This document shows, in pieces, positions 33,676 through 42,491 of a stretch of 64,000 nucleotides of DNA (position 1 is the first letter of the stretch; each line of letters opens with the position of its first letter). The DNA lies in the NCBI RefSeq assembly GCF_016921115.1, contig NZ_JAFFZS010000014.1:124001-188000 (forward strand). Direction: 5' to 3'. The notes beneath the pieces are model-generated. The model made no database searches and was not told the DNA's origin. It saw nothing but the letters and a program-made list of their open reading frames with translations. A program made the position numbers and the translations under genes. This DNA is from Streptomyces actuosus. Lineage in GTDB: Bacteria > Actinomycetota > Actinomycetes > Streptomycetales > Streptomycetaceae.

Positions 33676-34887
33676 ATGGAAACCGTCATCCTTGCTGTAG
33701 TCATCGCCGTGGTCGTGCTCGGCGCGATCGGCGGGCTCGTCATCGGCAGTCGGCGGAGGAAGCCGCTGCCCCCGCCGCCGCCCGCAGCGCCCGACATCAC
33801 CGCCCCTCCGGCCGAGCCGCACGTCGGCGAAGAGGCCGAGACGCCGCGGGAGGAACCGCGGCGCACCATAGAGGAGGTGGATCTTCCGGAGGGCTCGGCC
33901 CCCACAGCGGTCGAGGAGCCCCCCGCCGAACCGCTCGCCGTGACTCCGGAGATCGAGATCCCGGAGCCCACCGCAGGCCGCATGGTCCGCCTGCGCGCCC
34001 GCCTCGCCCGCTCCCAGAACGCCCTCGGCAAGGGGCTGCTCGGCCTGCTGTCGCGCGAGCACCTCGACGAGGAGACCTGGGAGGAGGTCGAGGACACGCT
34101 GCTCACCGCCGACGTCGGCGTGCAGCCCACCCAGGAGCTGGTCGAGCGGCTGCGCGAGCGCGTCAAGGTGCTCGGCACCCGTACCCCCGAGGAACTGCGC
34201 GGCCTGCTGCGCGAGGAACTGCTCACCCTGGTCGGCACCGACCAGGACCGCACCCTGAGGACCGAGCCCGAGGCGAGCAAGCCCGGCATCGTGATGGTCG
34301 TCGGCGTCAACGGCACCGGCAAGACCACCACCACCGGCAAGCTGGCCCGCGTCCTGGTCGCCGACGGCCGCAGCGTCGTCCTCGGCGCAGCGGACACCTT
34401 CCGCGCCGCCGCCGCCGATCAGCTGCAGACCTGGGGCGAGCGGGTGGGCGCCCACACCGTGCGCGGACCGGAGGCCGGCGACCCGGCCTCCGTCGCCTTC
34501 GACGCGGTCAAGGAGGGCAAGGAGATGGGCGCCGACGTGGTGCTCATCGACACCGCCGGCCGTCTGCACACCAAGACCGGGCTCATGGACGAACTGGGCA
34601 AGGTCAAGCGGGTCGTGGAGAAGCAGGCCCCGCTCGACGAGGTGCTCCTCGTCCTCGACGCCACCACCGGGCAGAACGGCCTCGTCCAGGCCCGGGTGTT
34701 CGCCGAGGTCGTGGACATCACCGGCATCGCGCTCACCAAGCTCGACGGCACCGCCAAGGGCGGCATCGTCGTCGCCGTCCAGCGCGAGCTGGGCGTGCCG
34801 GTCAAGCTCGTCGGACTCGGAGAGGGCCCGGACGACCTGGCGCCGTTCGAGCCGGAGGCGTTCGTGGACGCGCTGATCGGCGACTGA
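33676..34887 (+). CDS. ftsY: signal recognition particle receptor FtsY
   Basis: This 403-residue SRP GTPase docks SRP-ribosome complexes at the membrane. An N-terminal membrane helix, TVILAVVIAVVVLGAIGGLV, precedes a Pro/Glu-rich acidic region (residues 30-105), then the helical N domain and the GTPase domain with GVNGTGKTTTTGKLA (G1), ADTFRAAA, DTAGRLHTK (G3) and TKLDGTAKGG (G4 and following). The membrane helix is typical of actinobacterial FtsY. The ATG at 33676 is preferred over 33655 because the conserved helix starts there. Its partner ffh lies 8 kb downstream. Confidence 0.94.
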   Translation: METVILAVVIAVVVLGAIGGLVIGSRRRKPLPPPPPAAPDITAPPAEPHVGEEAETPREEPRRTIEEVDLPEGSAPTAVEEPPAEPLAVTPEIEIPEPTAGRMVRLRARLARSQNALGKGLLGLLSREHLDEETWEEVEDTLLTADVGVQPTQELVERLRERVKVLGTRTPEELRGLLREELLTLVGTDQDRTLRTEPEASKPGIVMVVGVNGTGKTTTTGKLARVLVADGRSVVLGAADTFRAAAADQLQTWGERVGAHTVRGPEAGDPASVAFDAVKEGKEMGADVVLIDTAGRLHTKTGLMDELGKVKRVVEKQAPLDEVLLVLDATTGQNGLVQARVFAEVVDITGIALTKLDGTAKGGIVVAVQRELGVPVKLVGLGEGPDDLAPFEPEAFVDALIGD

Positions 34888-34893
34888 GCACTC

Positions 34894-34970
34894 CGCCTCC
34901 GGGAACCGGAGGCGTCTGCCGCATGCGAGAAGCGCCCGCCCCGCGGTGCAGGCCGGGGGACGGGCGCTTC
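34894..34970 (+). terminator. double hairpin terminator after ftsY
   Basis: A 9-bp stem with a GAA loop (34894-34914) is followed by a 10-bp stem, GAAGCGCCCG with CGGGCGCTTC (34929-34938 and 34961-34970). Both are just past the ftsY stop. Confidence 0.75.
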
Positions 34971-35381
34971 GCCGTTCCGTGACGGGGGGCGTGGCCGCCG
35001 CTTCGACGGGACGGGCCGGGGCCCGGCTCGGCGGACGGAATCACACGAGGGCGGAAGGGGGCGGCCCGGGGGATCGGGCTGCCGGCCGTCGCCGCGCGAA
35101 CGGCCCGCCGAGAAGCCCGCGGTGCGCCGCGCGGCGGAGAGCCGTCCCCGGACCGGGCGGACCGAAGGAGTACGCCCCCGCGGCACCGGGAACGCTCAGC
35201 CGGGAGCCGGGAGCCGGGAGCCGGGAGCCGGGAGCCGGGAGCCGGGAGCCGGGAGCCGGGAGCCGGGAGCCGGGAGCCGGGAGCCGGGAGGGGAATCCGC
35301 GCCGGGCGCGGTGAGCCGGTGTGCCGCGCCCTTCGTGGTGCGGTGCCCGCGTGCGGTGCCGTGGTCCGCGCCCTTGTGGCG
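34971..35381. other. intergenic region between ftsY terminator and Prim-Pol gene
   Basis: No gene is supported in this stretch between convergent transcripts. Its notable content is the 13-copy heptamer repeat at 35198-35288; the rest is GC-rich without clear signals. Confidence 0.5.
35198..35288. repeat. 13-copy perfect 7-bp tandem repeat (AGCCGGG)
   Basis: Thirteen identical heptamers occupy 91 bases without a single mismatch. It lies between the convergent ends of ftsY and the Prim-Pol-like gene. A 7-base unit shifts reading phase and suggests a non-coding, slippage-prone microsatellite. The perfect identity implies recent expansion or active homogenisation. Confidence 0.95.
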
Positions 35382-36044
35382 CTAGGCCCGCGACCGGTGG
35401 GCGACGTAGGCCAGTGTGCCCAGCAGCAGTCTGGCCGCCGGCGGCTTCGTCGCAGAGTCCAGGGCCGGCGGGCGCAGCCATCGCACCGGGCCCCGGCCGC
35501 CGCGGTCGGACGGCGGTGCCGTCAGGTGCGTGCCGTGGCCGAGGCCGCGCAGGTCGAGCGCAGGGTCGTCCCAGCCCATCCGGTACAGCAGCCGCGGCAG
35601 GTCGGCCGCGCCGCCCGGCGCGACGAAGAAGTGGGCGCGGCCCTGAGGGGTCGCGGCGACCGGGCCGACCGGCAACCCCATGCGCTCCAGCCGGGCCAGC
35701 GCCCGCCGGCCCGCCGGCTCGGCCACCTCGATCACGTCGAACGTGCGCCCTACGGGCAGCATCACCGCGGCACCAGGCACCTCGGCCCAGGCCTCGGTCA
35801 CCTCGTCCAGCGTGGCGCCGGCGTGGATCTCCGGCGCGAAGTCCAGCGGATGCGCGCCCGGTGCCGGACAGTCCGCGCGGCCGCAGGAGCACGCCCCCGA
35901 GGCGGCCCGGGCGCCGGGGACCACGTCCCAGCCCCACAGGCCCGTGAACTCGGCGACGGCGAGGCACTCGGACGAGCGACCACGGCGACGTGAGACGGAC
36001 CGGATGTCGCGGATGCCCCGAGTGCTGCCGATCGTGAATCCCAT
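35382..36044 (-). CDS. Prim-Pol-domain (bifunctional primase/polymerase-like) protein
   Basis: This 220-residue protein resembles the N-terminal Prim-Pol domain of archaeo-eukaryotic primase-like proteins: the cysteine cluster GACSCGRADCPAPGAHP near residue 50, the acidic pair in FDVIEVAEP near residue 100 and the RAHFFVAP strand. It lacks the helicase part found in phage and plasmid replicases. Only one strong aspartate is seen at the catalytic pair, so activity is uncertain. The ATG follows GGAGGGG closely. The gene is divergent from nsdA, a conserved Streptomyces arrangement. A role in replication or repair is not established. Confidence 0.75.
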   Translation of the reverse strand: MGFTIGSTRGIRDIRSVSRRRGRSSECLAVAEFTGLWGWDVVPGARAASGACSCGRADCPAPGAHPLDFAPEIHAGATLDEVTEAWAEVPGAAVMLPVGRTFDVIEVAEPAGRRALARLERMGLPVGPVAATPQGRAHFFVAPGGAADLPRLLYRMGWDDPALDLRGLGHGTHLTAPPSDRGGRGPVRWLRPPALDSATKPPAARLLLGTLAYVAHRSRA

Positions 36045-36481
36045 ACCCCCTCCAACGGGTCCGACGCACCGGTGGTTACGAGACGCGCCCGGATCGTGAC
36101 TGCGTGTGACCGCCTTGGTCTCGGTCGGCGGCGCGTCGCAGTGCACGTGGTGGTGCGCTCGGCGGTGCGCGCCCCTCTGTGCACCGTTCCGCTCGCTCTC
36201 GGTTGTCGTATGTCAAGTGAATCGTGTGCGGGCGACAGGGAGTTCATTCGAAGGGGTGGCGAATGGTGGCGTTTCCAGGTTCCTCGTGGCTGGACGGGTG
36301 ATCGTAGGACTACTTTGAGTGCACGAGACCCCGGGGCACATGCGTCTGCGGGTATGCCGGAGGCAAGTCGGGTTTCCGTTCGGAGGCTGAGAAGGTGCGG
36401 ACGGGCGCCGGGTGTAGCGGCATTCTGATAGGGGTTGGCGCACTCGGCGACACAGAGGTCTTGACGGATGGGGGCGTTCCA
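36045..36481 (+). promoter_or_regulatory. long upstream region of nsdA
   Basis: This 437-base divergent region separates the Prim-Pol-like gene from nsdA. It is less GC-rich than average at 36190-36330 and likely holds promoters for both genes. I find no clear palindrome. The length suggests complex regulation of nsdA, a developmental regulator. Confidence 0.35.
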
Positions 36482-37954
36482 GTGAGCGGCAACGGCGGTG
36501 GCGGGACGAACGCGGACAAGCGCCCCAACGAGCTGCTGGGTTCGTGGTTCGTGCGCAGCGGCTGGTCGAAGGGCGAGCTCGCCCGCCAGGTCAACCGCAG
36601 GGCCCGGCAGCTCGGCGCCAACCACATCTCCACCGACACCTCGCGCGTGCGCCGCTGGCTGGACGGTGAGAACCCCCGCGAGCCCATCCCGCGCATCCTG
36701 TCCGAGCTCTTCTCCGAGCGGTTCGGCTGTGTCGTCTCCGTCGAGGACCTGGGCCTGCGCACCGCACGTCAGTCGCCCTCCGCGACCGGCGTCGACCTTC
36801 CCTGGACGGGCCCGCAGACCGTGGCGCTGCTCAGCGAGTTCTCGCGCAGCGACCTGATGCTGGCACGGCGCGGCTTCCTCGGGAGCTCGCTGGCCCTGTC
36901 CGCGGGCCCGGCCCTCATCGAGCCCCTCCAGCGCTGGCTCGTGCCCGCGCCCCCCTCGCCCGTGCAGGCTCCCGAGCCCGGCTCCCTGCGTACGCGCGGA
37001 CGGCTGTCCCGGCCCGAGCTGGACCTGCTGGAGTCCACCACCGCGATGTTCCGGCAGTGGGACGCCCAGTGCGGAGGCGGCCTGCGACGCAAGGCCGTCG
37101 TCGGCCAGCTGCACGAGGTGACCGACCTCCTGCAGGAGTCCCAGCCCGAGGCCACCGCCAGGAGGCTGTTCAAGGTCGCCGCCGAGCTGGCCGAACTGGC
37201 CGGATGGATGTCCTACGACGTCGGCCTCCAGCCCACCGCCCAGAAGTACTTCGTGCTCGCCCTGCACGCCGCCAAGGAGGCCGGCGACAGGCCGCTGGGC
37301 TCCTACGTCCTGTCCAGCATGAGCCGCCAGATGATCCACCTCGGGCGGCCCGAGGACGCCCTGGAGCTCATCCACCTCGCCCAGTACGGCAGCCGCGACT
37401 GCGCGAGCCCGCGCACCCAGTCCATGCTGTATGCGATGGAGGCCCGCGCCTACGCCAACATGGGCCAGCCGGGCAGGTGCAAGCGGGCCGTGCGGATGGC
37501 CGAGGACACCTTCAGCGACGCCCACGAGTGGGACGAGCCCGACCCCGACTGGATCCGCTTCTTCTCCGAGGCCGAGCTGCACGGCGAGAACAGCCACTCC
37601 TTCCGCGACCTCGCCTACGTCGCCGGCCGCAGCCCCGCCTACGCCTCCCTCGCCGAGCCGCTGATGCAGCGGGCGGTGGACCTGTTCGCCAAGGACGGCG
37701 AACACCAGCGGTCGTACGCGCTCAACCTCATCGGCATGGCCACCGTGCACCTGCTCCAGCGCGAGCCGGAGCAGAGCACCGTCTTCGCGCAGCACGCCAT
37801 GAAGGTCGCCAAGAAGGTCCGTTCCGAGCGCGTCAACACTCGTATCCGAAAGACGGTCGACACCGCCGCCCGCGACTTCGGCGACCTCGCCCAGGTCGTC
37901 GACCTCACCGACCGTCTCTCCGTCGAGCTGCCCGAGACCGCGGAGGCGGTCTGA
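36482..37954 (+). CDS. nsdA: negative regulator of differentiation NsdA
   Basis: This 490-residue cytoplasmic protein matches NsdA of S. coelicolor, whose loss increases sporulation and antibiotic production. The N-terminal part has a helix-turn-helix-like segment, KGELARQVNRRARQLG followed by SRVRRWLDGENPREP near residues 30-65, and the C-terminal two thirds form TPR-like helices including AQKYFVLALHAAKEAGDRPLG. The GTG at 36482 follows GGATGGGGG. It is probably monocistronic. How NsdA acts biochemically is not clear. Confidence 0.9.
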   Translation: MSGNGGGGTNADKRPNELLGSWFVRSGWSKGELARQVNRRARQLGANHISTDTSRVRRWLDGENPREPIPRILSELFSERFGCVVSVEDLGLRTARQSPSATGVDLPWTGPQTVALLSEFSRSDLMLARRGFLGSSLALSAGPALIEPLQRWLVPAPPSPVQAPEPGSLRTRGRLSRPELDLLESTTAMFRQWDAQCGGGLRRKAVVGQLHEVTDLLQESQPEATARRLFKVAAELAELAGWMSYDVGLQPTAQKYFVLALHAAKEAGDRPLGSYVLSSMSRQMIHLGRPEDALELIHLAQYGSRDCASPRTQSMLYAMEARAYANMGQPGRCKRAVRMAEDTFSDAHEWDEPDPDWIRFFSEAELHGENSHSFRDLAYVAGRSPAYASLAEPLMQRAVDLFAKDGEHQRSYALNLIGMATVHLLQREPEQSTVFAQHAMKVAKKVRSERVNTRIRKTVDTAARDFGDLAQVVDLTDRLSVELPETAEAV

Positions 37955-38279
37955 GCACAGGCGGACCCCCGACCCCGGCCGCGGCCGGCCCTCCCGAACT
38001 GCCCGACTCGGCTCCCCCGTGCCAGGTCATCGGAAGGCCGTCCGCGGCCGGTTCTGTTTCCCCCGCCGAAGGTTGCGCCACGATAACGATCGACGCAGCC
38101 CATATCTGCCAGTTCATCGACGCGTAACACGCGCGGTGCCTTCGTCACGGCCGCGAAACAACGCGGGGCTTCCACCGAAACCGCGCTGCGCCAATCTCAT
38201 GGCGCATAACCGGCCCACCCCTCACGCCGCTCAGGCTTCCCCCGCACGGGGCCGTACCTACGACGAGGAGATACCGGCA
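37955..38279 (+). other. nsdA-amtB intergenic region
   Basis: This 325-base region has no gene. It holds the GlnR-like box at 38124-38159. An in-frame ATG at 38199 could give a 27-residue longer AmtB, but that extension is not membrane-like. Confidence 0.5.
38124..38159 (+). promoter_or_regulatory. GlnR-binding box of the amtB operon
   Basis: The site has two GlnR a/b pairs: GTAAC-n6-GGTGC (38124-38139), then a 4-base gap and a perfect GTCAC-n6-GAAAC (38144-38159). GlnR of Streptomyces recognises GTnAC-n6-GaAAC repeats and activates amtB-glnK-glnD when nitrogen is limiting. The second pair is exact; the first b-site is degenerate. It lies about 120 bases before the TTG start. Confidence 0.75.
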
Positions 38280-39578
38280 TTGAACGGCACAGATACCGGA
38301 TTCGTATTGATCAGTGCAGCGCTCGTCATGGTGATGACGCCTGGGCTGGCCCTGTTCTACGGCGGCATGGTCCGCTCCAAGAGCGTCCTCAACATGCTGA
38401 TGATGTCCTTCATCTCGCTGGGCGTCGTCAGTGTCCTGTGGGTGCTCTACGGCCACTCCCTCGCCTTCAGCGGTGACTCCGGTGGCTTCATCGGCAACCT
38501 CGACATGATCGGGCTGAAGGGCGTCAGCGCCGACAGCGTGGTGGACAGCTTCGTCACCGACGCAGGCGGCAAGGCGCACCAGATCTCGACCTTCGCCTTC
38601 TCGCTCTTCCAGATGCTGTTCGCGGTGATCACCGCGGCGCTGATAAGCGGTGGTCTGGCCGACCGGGTGAAGTTCGGCTCCTGGATGGTCTTCATCGGGC
38701 TGTGGGTCACCGTCGTGTACTTCCCCGTCGCCCACTGGGTCTGGGGCGGCGGCTGGCTCGCCCAGCTCGACCCGGCGGTGATCGACTTCGCCGGTGGTAC
38801 CGCGGTCCACATCAACGCGGGTGTCGCCGGACTCGCCGCGGTCCTCGTCGTCGGCAAGCGCGTCGGCTTCAAGAAGGACCCGATGCGCCCGCACAACCTG
38901 CCGCTGGTCCTGCTCGGCACCGCCCTGCTGTGGTTCGGCTGGTTCGGCTTCAACGCCGGCTCCGAGCTCGGCGTCGACGGCACCACCGCCAACATGGCCA
39001 TCAACACCCAGGTCGCCACGGCCGCCGCCATGCTGGGCTGGCTCGCCTACGAGCGCATCCGCCACGGCGCCTTCACCACCCTGGGCGCCTGCTCCGGCGC
39101 CGTCGCGGGCCTGGTCGCCATCACCCCGTCCGGCGGCAACGTCAACGTCTTCGGCGCGCTGCTCATCGGTGTCGTCGCCGGTGTCGTGTGCTCCTGGGCC
39201 GTCAGCCTCAAGTACAAGCTCGGTTACGACGACTCGCTGGACGTCGTCGGCGTCCACCTCGTCGGCGGTGTCCTCGGCACCCTGATGGTCGGCTTCCTGG
39301 CCATCGACGGGGCCGGCGGCTGGAAGCAGTTCGTCTCCCAGGCCATCGGCGCCTTCTCCGTCATGGGCTACACCTTCGTGGTCACCTTCATCCTCGCCTT
39401 CGTCATCCAGAAGACGATCGGCTTCCGGGCCGCCGAGGACGACGAGGTCACCGGCCTCGACCAGACGGCGCACGCCGAGACTGCATACGACTTCAGCGGC
39501 ACCGCCGGCTCGCACCTGAGCGCCGCCGCGCCCGCCCCGGCCGGCACCGCCGCCACGAGCAAGAAGGTGGACGCATGA
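38280..39578 (+). CDS. amtB: ammonium transporter AmtB
   Basis: This membrane protein of about 432 residues moves ammonium across the membrane as a trimer with 11 helices. It starts NGTDTGFVLISAALVMVMTPGLALFYGGMVR; other blocks are HWVWGGGWLA, the pore region DFAGGTAVHINAGVAGL with a channel histidine, and WFGWFGFNAGSELG. The TTG at 38280 follows GAGGAG by 9 bases and starts the conserved N terminus; the ATG at 38199 is less likely. The stop overlaps glnK (ATGA), so AmtB and its PII gate are coupled. Confidence 0.93.
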   Translation: MNGTDTGFVLISAALVMVMTPGLALFYGGMVRSKSVLNMLMMSFISLGVVSVLWVLYGHSLAFSGDSGGFIGNLDMIGLKGVSADSVVDSFVTDAGGKAHQISTFAFSLFQMLFAVITAALISGGLADRVKFGSWMVFIGLWVTVVYFPVAHWVWGGGWLAQLDPAVIDFAGGTAVHINAGVAGLAAVLVVGKRVGFKKDPMRPHNLPLVLLGTALLWFGWFGFNAGSELGVDGTTANMAINTQVATAAAMLGWLAYERIRHGAFTTLGACSGAVAGLVAITPSGGNVNVFGALLIGVVAGVVCSWAVSLKYKLGYDDSLDVVGVHLVGGVLGTLMVGFLAIDGAGGWKQFVSQAIGAFSVMGYTFVVTFILAFVIQKTIGFRAAEDDEVTGLDQTAHAETAYDFSGTAGSHLSAAAPAPAGTAATSKKVDA

Positions 39579-39913
39579 AGCTCATCACCGCCGTCGTCAA
39601 GCCCCACCGGCTCGACGAGATCAAGGAAGCCCTCCAGGCCTTCGGAGTCCACGGTCTGACGGTCACCGAGGCCAGCGGTTACGGTCGGCAGAGGGGCCAC
39701 ACCGAGGTCTACCGGGGCGCCGAGTACACCGTCGACCTGGTTCCCAAGATCCGCATCGAGGTGCTGGCCGAGGACGACGACGCCGAGCAGCTGATCGACG
39801 TCATCGTCAAGGCGGCCCGTACCGGCAAGATCGGTGACGGCAAGGTCTGGTCCCTCCCGGTCGAGACGGCCGTACGGGTCCGGACCGGCGAGCGCGGCCC
39901 GGACGCGCTCTGA
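39575..39913 (+). CDS. glnK: PII nitrogen regulatory protein GlnK
   Basis: This 112-residue trimeric signal protein senses ATP, ADP and 2-oxoglutarate and blocks AmtB. It begins MKLITAVVKPHRLDEIKEAL. The T-loop is GYGRQRGHTEVYRGAEYTVD with Tyr51, the residue adenylylated by GlnD in Streptomyces rather than uridylylated. The C-terminal loop TGKIGDGKVWS is intact. It overlaps amtB and precedes glnD by 26 bp, so all three form one operon. Confidence 0.97.
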   Translation: MKLITAVVKPHRLDEIKEALQAFGVHGLTVTEASGYGRQRGHTEVYRGAEYTVDLVPKIRIEVLAEDDDAEQLIDVIVKAARTGKIGDGKVWSLPVETAVRVRTGERGPDAL

Positions 39914-39939
39914 CACGCATCAAGAACAGGAGTCGCTGG

Positions 39940-42408
39940 GTGACGAGTACGGACGTGCGGAAAGATGCAGAGGACTCCGGACCCAGCGGCTACGCGGCGG
40001 CCCGGCTGCGCCTCCTCACCGAGGGGGCGCAGTCCGGGCCGCCGCGCCGTGCCGCCCTCGCCGAACTGACCGACGACTGGCTCGCCGGGCTGTTCACCGC
40101 GGGCGCCGGCGAACTGCGCGGGGTGTCCCTGGTCGCCGTGGGGGGCTACGGCCGCGGCGAGCTGAGCCCGCGCAGCGACCTCGACCTGCTCCTCCTCCAC
40201 GACGGCACGGACGCCGCCGCCGTCGCCTCCCTCGCCGACCGGATCTGGTACCCCGTGTGGGACCTGGGCCTCGCGCTCGACCATTCGGTGCGCACCCCGG
40301 CACAGGCCCGCGCGACCGCCGGCGAGGACCTGAAGGTCCAGCTCGGCCTGCTCGACGCCCGCCACATCGCCGGCGACCTCGGACTGACGGCCGGTCTGCG
40401 CACGGCGGTCCTCGCCGACTGGCGCAACCAGGCCCCCAAACGCCTGCCCGAGCTGCAGGAGCTGTGCGCCGAACGGGCCGACCGGCAGGGTGAGGCCCAG
40501 TACCTGCTGGAACCCGACCTGAAGGAGGCCCGCGGCGGCCTCAGGGACGCCACCGCGCTGCGTGCCGTCGCCGCCTCCTGGCTCGCCGACGCCCCCCGCG
40601 AGGGCCTCGCCGAAGCCCGCCGCCGCCTCCTGGACGTCCGCGACGCCCTGCACCTGACCACGGGACGGGCGACGGACCGGCTGTCGCTCCAGGAGCAGGA
40701 CCAGGTCGCCGGCGAGCTGGGCCTGCTCGACGCCGACACCCTGCTGCGCCAGGTGTACGAGGCGGCCCGGGTCATCTCCTACGCCAGTGACGTCACCTGG
40801 CGCGAGGTGGGGCGCGTGCTGCGCTCGCGCTCGGTGCGCCCGCGCCTGCGTGCCATGCTCGGCGGAGGCAAACAGCCCGCCGAGCGCTCCCCCCTGGCCG
40901 AGGGCGTGGTGGAGCAGGACGGCGAGGTCGTGCTGGCCCGCGCCGCGCGCCCCGAACGCGACCCCGTCCTGCCGCTGCGCGCCGCAGCCGCCGCCGCGCA
41001 GGCCGGTCTGCCCCTGTCGCTGCACGCCGTACGGCACCTCGCGACGACCGTGCGCCCGCTGCCCACGCCCTGGCCCGCGGAGGCCCGCGAGCAGCTGGTG
41101 ACCCTCCTCGGCTCCGGCCGTCCGACGGTCGAGGTGTGGGAGGCCCTGGAGGCCGAGGGGCTCGTCACCCGCCTCCTGCCCGACTGGGAGCGGGTCCGCT
41201 GCCGTCCGCAGCGCAACGCCGTCCACGTCTGGACCGTCGACCGGCACCTCATCGAGACGGCCGTCCGCGCCTCCGCGTTCACCCGCCGCGTCAGCCGCCC
41301 CGACCTGCTGCTGGTCGCCGCGCTGCTGCACGACATCGGCAAGGGCTGGCCCGGGGACCACTCCGTGGCCGGGGAGATCATCGCCCGCGACGTGGCCGGC
41401 CGTATCGGCTTCGACCGGGCCGACGCCGCCGTGCTGTCCACCCTCGTGCGCCACCACCTGCTGCTGGTCGACACCGCCACCCGGCGCGACCTGGAGGACC
41501 CCGCGACCGTGCGCCTGGTCGCGGAGGCCGTCGGCAGCCAGTCCACCCTGGAGCTCCTGCACGCCCTCACCGAGGCCGACGCGCTGGCCACCGGACCGGC
41601 GGCCTGGTCGTCCTGGCGCGGCTCGCTCGTCGCCGAGCTGGTCCGCCGGGTCGCCGCGGTGCTCGCCGGGGACGCCGCCGAGGAGCCCGAGCCCGCCACG
41701 GCCACCGCGGAACAGGAGCGGCTCGCCCTGGAAGCCGTCGCGACCGGCGGACCCGTGCTGGCGCTGCGCGCGCAGACCGAGGCCGCTCCGCAGGCGGCGG
41801 AGGGCACCCAGGAGCCGGCGGAGGCGGTGGACCCGGAGCCGCTCGGCGTGGAGCTCGTCATCGCCGTACCCGACCAGCCGGGTGTGCTGCCCGCGGTCGC
41901 CGGTGTCCTCGCCGTGCACCGGCTCACCGTTCGGACCGCCGAGCTGAGCGCCCTGGAGCTGCCACAGGGCGTCGAGGGCTCCGTACTGCTGCTGAACTGG
42001 CGGGTCGCCGCGGAGTACGGTTCGCTGCCGCAGGCGACGCGACTGCGCGCGGACCTCGTCCGGGCCCTCGACGGCTCCCTGGACGTCGCCGGCCGCCTCG
42101 CCGAGCGGGACGCCGCCTACCCGCGGCGCCGGGGCGTGGTGGCCCCGCCGCCCAGGGTGACCGTCCACCCCACCGCCTCCCGTCTCGCCACGGTCATCGA
42201 GGTCCGCGCACAGGACGCCCCGGGCCTGCTGTTCCGCATCGGGCGGGCCCTGGAGGACGCGGCCGTGCGGGTGCGCAGCGCCCATGTCTCGACGCTGGGC
42301 GCCAACGCCGTGGACGCCTTCTACGTGACCGGGCCCGAGGGGGCTCCGCTGCCCGGTGAGGAGGCCGCGGCGGTGGCCCGGAAGCTGGAGGAGACACTGC
42401 GCGGGTGA
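39940..42408 (+). CDS. glnD: PII-modifying nucleotidyltransferase GlnD
   Basis: This 822-residue bifunctional enzyme adds and removes nucleotide on GlnK. The nucleotidyltransferase site is GGYGRGELSPRSDLDLLLL near residue 68, the HD hydrolase domain has LLHDIGKGWPGDHS near residue 464, and two ACT domains near 640 and 750 (ELVIAVPDQPGVLPAVAG and VIEVRAQDAPGLLFRIG) sense glutamine. In Streptomyces the reaction on GlnK is adenylylation. The GTG follows AGGAG by 8 bases. Confidence 0.95.
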   Translation: MTSTDVRKDAEDSGPSGYAAARLRLLTEGAQSGPPRRAALAELTDDWLAGLFTAGAGELRGVSLVAVGGYGRGELSPRSDLDLLLLHDGTDAAAVASLADRIWYPVWDLGLALDHSVRTPAQARATAGEDLKVQLGLLDARHIAGDLGLTAGLRTAVLADWRNQAPKRLPELQELCAERADRQGEAQYLLEPDLKEARGGLRDATALRAVAASWLADAPREGLAEARRRLLDVRDALHLTTGRATDRLSLQEQDQVAGELGLLDADTLLRQVYEAARVISYASDVTWREVGRVLRSRSVRPRLRAMLGGGKQPAERSPLAEGVVEQDGEVVLARAARPERDPVLPLRAAAAAAQAGLPLSLHAVRHLATTVRPLPTPWPAEAREQLVTLLGSGRPTVEVWEALEAEGLVTRLLPDWERVRCRPQRNAVHVWTVDRHLIETAVRASAFTRRVSRPDLLLVAALLHDIGKGWPGDHSVAGEIIARDVAGRIGFDRADAAVLSTLVRHHLLLVDTATRRDLEDPATVRLVAEAVGSQSTLELLHALTEADALATGPAAWSSWRGSLVAELVRRVAAVLAGDAAEEPEPATATAEQERLALEAVATGGPVLALRAQTEAAPQAAEGTQEPAEAVDPEPLGVELVIAVPDQPGVLPAVAGVLAVHRLTVRTAELSALELPQGVEGSVLLLNWRVAAEYGSLPQATRLRADLVRALDGSLDVAGRLAERDAAYPRRRGVVAPPPRVTVHPTASRLATVIEVRAQDAPGLLFRIGRALEDAAVRVRSAHVSTLGANAVDAFYVTGPEGAPLPGEEAAAVARKLEETLRG

Positions 42409-42491
42409 GCCCGGCCCGGCGACTTGTGCCGCCGGGATACCCTGGAGGGCGATCCGTTTCCCTGCCACCGACCCCGAGGACCGACGTCGCC

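Noticed and set aside
35198..35288. Possible CRISPR array
   Set aside because: The unit is only 7 bases with no spacers, so it is a simple tandem repeat.
36395..36481. Longer nsdA from an upstream in-frame start
   Set aside because: The extension is not family-like, and GTG 36482 has GGATGGGGG at suitable distance.
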